This document shows, piece after piece, positions 18,548 to 20,495 of a DNA stretch of 20,495 nucleotides. The DNA lies in the NCBI GenBank assembly GCA_027575765.1, contig JANBPT010000868.1, forward strand, positions 1-20,495. The letters are read 5' to 3'. The position numbers were made by a program, and so were the translations under genes. Under the pieces are notes generated by a model, which did not search any database, was not told where the DNA came from, and saw nothing but the letters and a program-made list of their open reading frames with translations. This DNA is from Tieghemiomyces parasiticus (taxonomy: Eukaryota > Kickxellomycota > Dimargaritomycetes > Dimargaritales > Dimargaritaceae). The stretch's first letter is position 1; each line of letters starts with the position of its first letter.

Positions 18548-19521
18548 GATGGGCTATAGTAGAGGTTAGCGAGGGGATATGTCGGCCAAAGTCGCGACGT
18601 AGGAGACTATGCCTGGTCGATTGATAATGCGCTACTACGAAGGGTCAGTGGAGAGAGGAAATTTATAATCAATAACGCATGCAAGGGTGATGAAATGGAT
18701 GGATTGAAAGGAGCATGTGGCCATTGGGCCCATCGGGGGAGTCGGAGTATTTCGTTTTATAAGTGATTCGTACGCCTACATTATTTATTTCGCGATACGA
18801 TTCTGTCGGCGACGTTCGTTCCTGTTCTCCTTCCTCCAGCTAGCCGACGGCCCCTCCCCACCTGCCTCCGGTTGATCATAACCCTTTGTTTCGGTACATA
18901 TCATCGCAGGATCGTTTAATTTAATGGATGAACACACCACCGGCTCTACTCCCTTCGCAGCCCTTAACACACCACCTCTCTCATGTTCCTAGGCGAGCCC
19001 TAAGGATGTACGGAAAGCGAGTTGACTCAACCTTGCAGGACTAGCGATGTGAGTAGGAGACGTACTGCTGCTCACCACACGGTAGTCCCATGGGCCTATT
19101 CAATCCTGGAAATTCATCGTTATGAAGCCTAGCGTACAAATATTCGACTGGCCACGACTGGGATGGCCATGCTGTCCCATTTCCATTGTGCACCTGAACC
19201 CCGCGTATCTTACCCCACCCCCTCATACCCGTCGGCTCGTTATGCTCATTTTTATCCTCCATCTCACGTCACACCTATCACCGTCCATATATTTTTCACG
19301 GTGGTAACGTGATTCCTATAACTTAACTACGTGGCTGACATTCCGTTGACTGGAATCCACGACCAAGTACAGTGATTTGCAACGACAACATATCCACAGA
19401 TATTATAAGTCCAACTTTGCATGAAGTGATGTTATAATGATGGTATCGCCTGGATTTCAAAAGGTACAGATATGAAAATAATGATGCATGAACGGTCCGG
19501 TTGGTCACTACACATCCCCAC
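18548..19521. other. Intergenic region, paralog B' to paralog A'
   Basis: No gene I can support. The counterpart of 782-1903, but by eye the two spacers share nothing. Minus-strand TATAAAA at 18755-18761 (208 bp upstream of the A' ATG) and a TTATAAAT at 18660-18667 are promoter candidates for A'. Confidence 0.5.
18755..18761 (-). promoter_or_regulatory. TATA box candidate of paralog A'
   Basis: TATAAAA on the minus strand, 208 bp before the start codon of A'. Confidence 0.35.
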
Positions 19522-20495
19522 TCAACTCTGACGACGATACTGTTGGTGATTTGAAAGGGAGTGGGGATCCCGAATGTTGCCTGCAGGGGCCCGACTCTCG
19601 CCGCTCACCACGTAATCCCAGTCCTCGCAATAGTCATCCTCGTCCGACTCGTCACGGTACTCATCGCGTACTTCTACACTGTGATTACCCGGGTTCCGTG
19701 GGACGTTGATGGGATACACCGCGGTGGAGTGTCTCGGATAGTAAGGGTCTTGAAGCACTGCCGGGTCTGTGCTGACGTTATCGCCGAATGGGTTGACCGG
19801 ATTGCGACGGTGGGAGGCCACTTCGGCACTACGAGAAACAGCCAAGATGGACGAGGTACGGCGAGAACGTGGGCCGCTGGCCTGGAGCTTCAGGTTGGAA
19901 GGGGGGCTCCTCGACGCAATGGTCATGGACGAGCGGCAGGAGCTGAACGAGTAAGAGCTTTCGGGCGAGCGAGGAGGGCTATGGGGCGGCGGACAGGGAA
20001 TAGGGTTGACGGGACTCTTGTCAGTAGGGGATGGACGATACTTCCAGCGGAGGACCAGGCTGACCAGATTGGAAGTGGCTGATAACGCGATGATCAATAG
20101 GCACCTGTCGGACGGAAATATTGGCGTACAAAGCAATGTAGATATATATATACCAAGGCGACATAGATGTGGACTCACTGTTAGACGGTAAGAGAAGTAA
20201 GCGAGCCCTCAAATGGGGTTCCCTCCCTCACCATGTACCATACTGAAAGCGTAGGCGGAGCACCTAGTTATGGCTTACCATAGAAATGACAGCATGTCTG
20301 AGGCACAGCCCAGAGCGGGTACACCTGGTTGTGCGTTCCGAAGTCCGGGCAACGAGAACATAAGGGTTACCGACGCAGTGACCAATTGTGGGCCGAATGT
20401 GGCCCGTAACAAGACTATCTGGAACGCCAGCGTGGCCACGGTGAGTGCCAGGCCCCACATGATGATGACGACGACGAAACAGAACCCTAGGGTCA
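19522..20495 (-). CDS. DUF4436-type membrane protein, paralog B' (5' partial)
   Basis: Inverted partner of the left-edge gene. Visible exons are >20495..20279 and 20104..19522, giving 265 residues. The 174 nt intron (GTAAGC...ACAG) splits the Trp codon that ends SFLW, the same site as in B. Helix 2 ends at LAFQ; PGLRNAQPGVPALGCASD and the helix 4 segment CLLIIALSATSNLV follow. The cytosolic tail of about 170 residues opens with VLRWKYRPSP, shares a Ser-rich stretch and GPRSRRTSS with B, then carries an NPF tripeptide (NPFGD), several Tyr and an acidic cluster (DESDEDDYCEDWDY), motifs that in other proteins serve endocytic sorting. That role is inference. The N-terminal part lies outside the window. 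Confidence 0.8.
20288..20361 (-). repeat. Near-identical 74-bp block (partner of 135-208)
   Basis: Inverted copy of 135-208 with one silent mismatch. Confidence 0.9.
20419..20495 (-). repeat. Right arm of exact 77-bp terminal inverted repeat
   Basis: Exact reverse complement of bases 1-77; ends the window at the same codon base as the left edge. Confidence 0.95.

Noticed and set aside
1..20495. Linear element with terminal inverted repeats or hairpin ends
   Set aside because: Both ends fall inside a coding frame at the same codon base and no replication, transposase or terminal-protein gene is present; a contig break explains them better.
1..20495. Whole-genome-amplification or assembly chimera creating the inverted arms
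   Set aside because: The arms are diverged paralogs with different spacers, introns and tails, so a simple inverted artefact copy is ruled out; patch-level misassembly of the identical tract remains possible and is noted above.

Overview
The window reads as a fragment of a fungal nuclear genome, probably an early-diverging filamentous fungus; this placement is inference. Genes are spaced and lie on both strands. Four gene families are interrupted by 116-288 nt GT-AG introns. The recognised set includes RNA polymerase III subunit RPC25/RPC8, the complex III hinge protein QCR6, a secreted tyrosinase, a pepsin-type aspartic protease, a GPI-type surface protein, and five copies of a four-helix membrane protein with a DUF4436-type domain.

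Layout, left to right. 1-781 (+): 3' part of DUF4436 paralog B (runs off the left edge). 1904-3033 (+): DUF4436 paralog A. 3175-3944 (-): RPC25, convergent with A and only 141 bp from its stop. 5644-6729 (+): intronless DUF4436 paralog C. 8784-10014 (+): tyrosinase. 11021-12343 (+): aspartic protease. 14825-15409 (+): cysteine-rich GPI-type protein. 15961-16725 (-): QCR6 in three exons. 17387-18547 (-): DUF4436 paralog A'. 19522-20495 (-): 3' part of paralog B' (runs off the right edge). Several 0.5-2.5 kb stretches between these show no gene I can support.

The most striking feature is mirror symmetry. The B-A pair on the left is repeated as A'-B' in inverted orientation on the right, around about 14.4 kb of unrelated genes. 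The spacers between the paired genes look unrelated, yet parts of the exons are almost identical (493 bp with 3 mismatches; 65 bp identical) and alternate sharply with blocks at about 50-65 % identity. This is the pattern of gene conversion between inverted paralogs. In both pairs one sharp switch from identical to diverged lies at the same protein position, just after the LAFQ motif that ends the second membrane helix. Nothing visible says what the DUF4436 proteins do.

The first and last 77 bases are exact reverse complements, and both cut a reading frame in the same codon. This looks like the ends of an assembled contig breaking in the same repeat, not like a biological terminus. The housekeeping genes (RPC25, QCR6) have no obvious functional link to the secreted and membrane genes. 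Tyrosinase, protease, GPI-type protein and the DUF4436 proteins all enter the secretory pathway, but no operon-like or cluster logic is visible.
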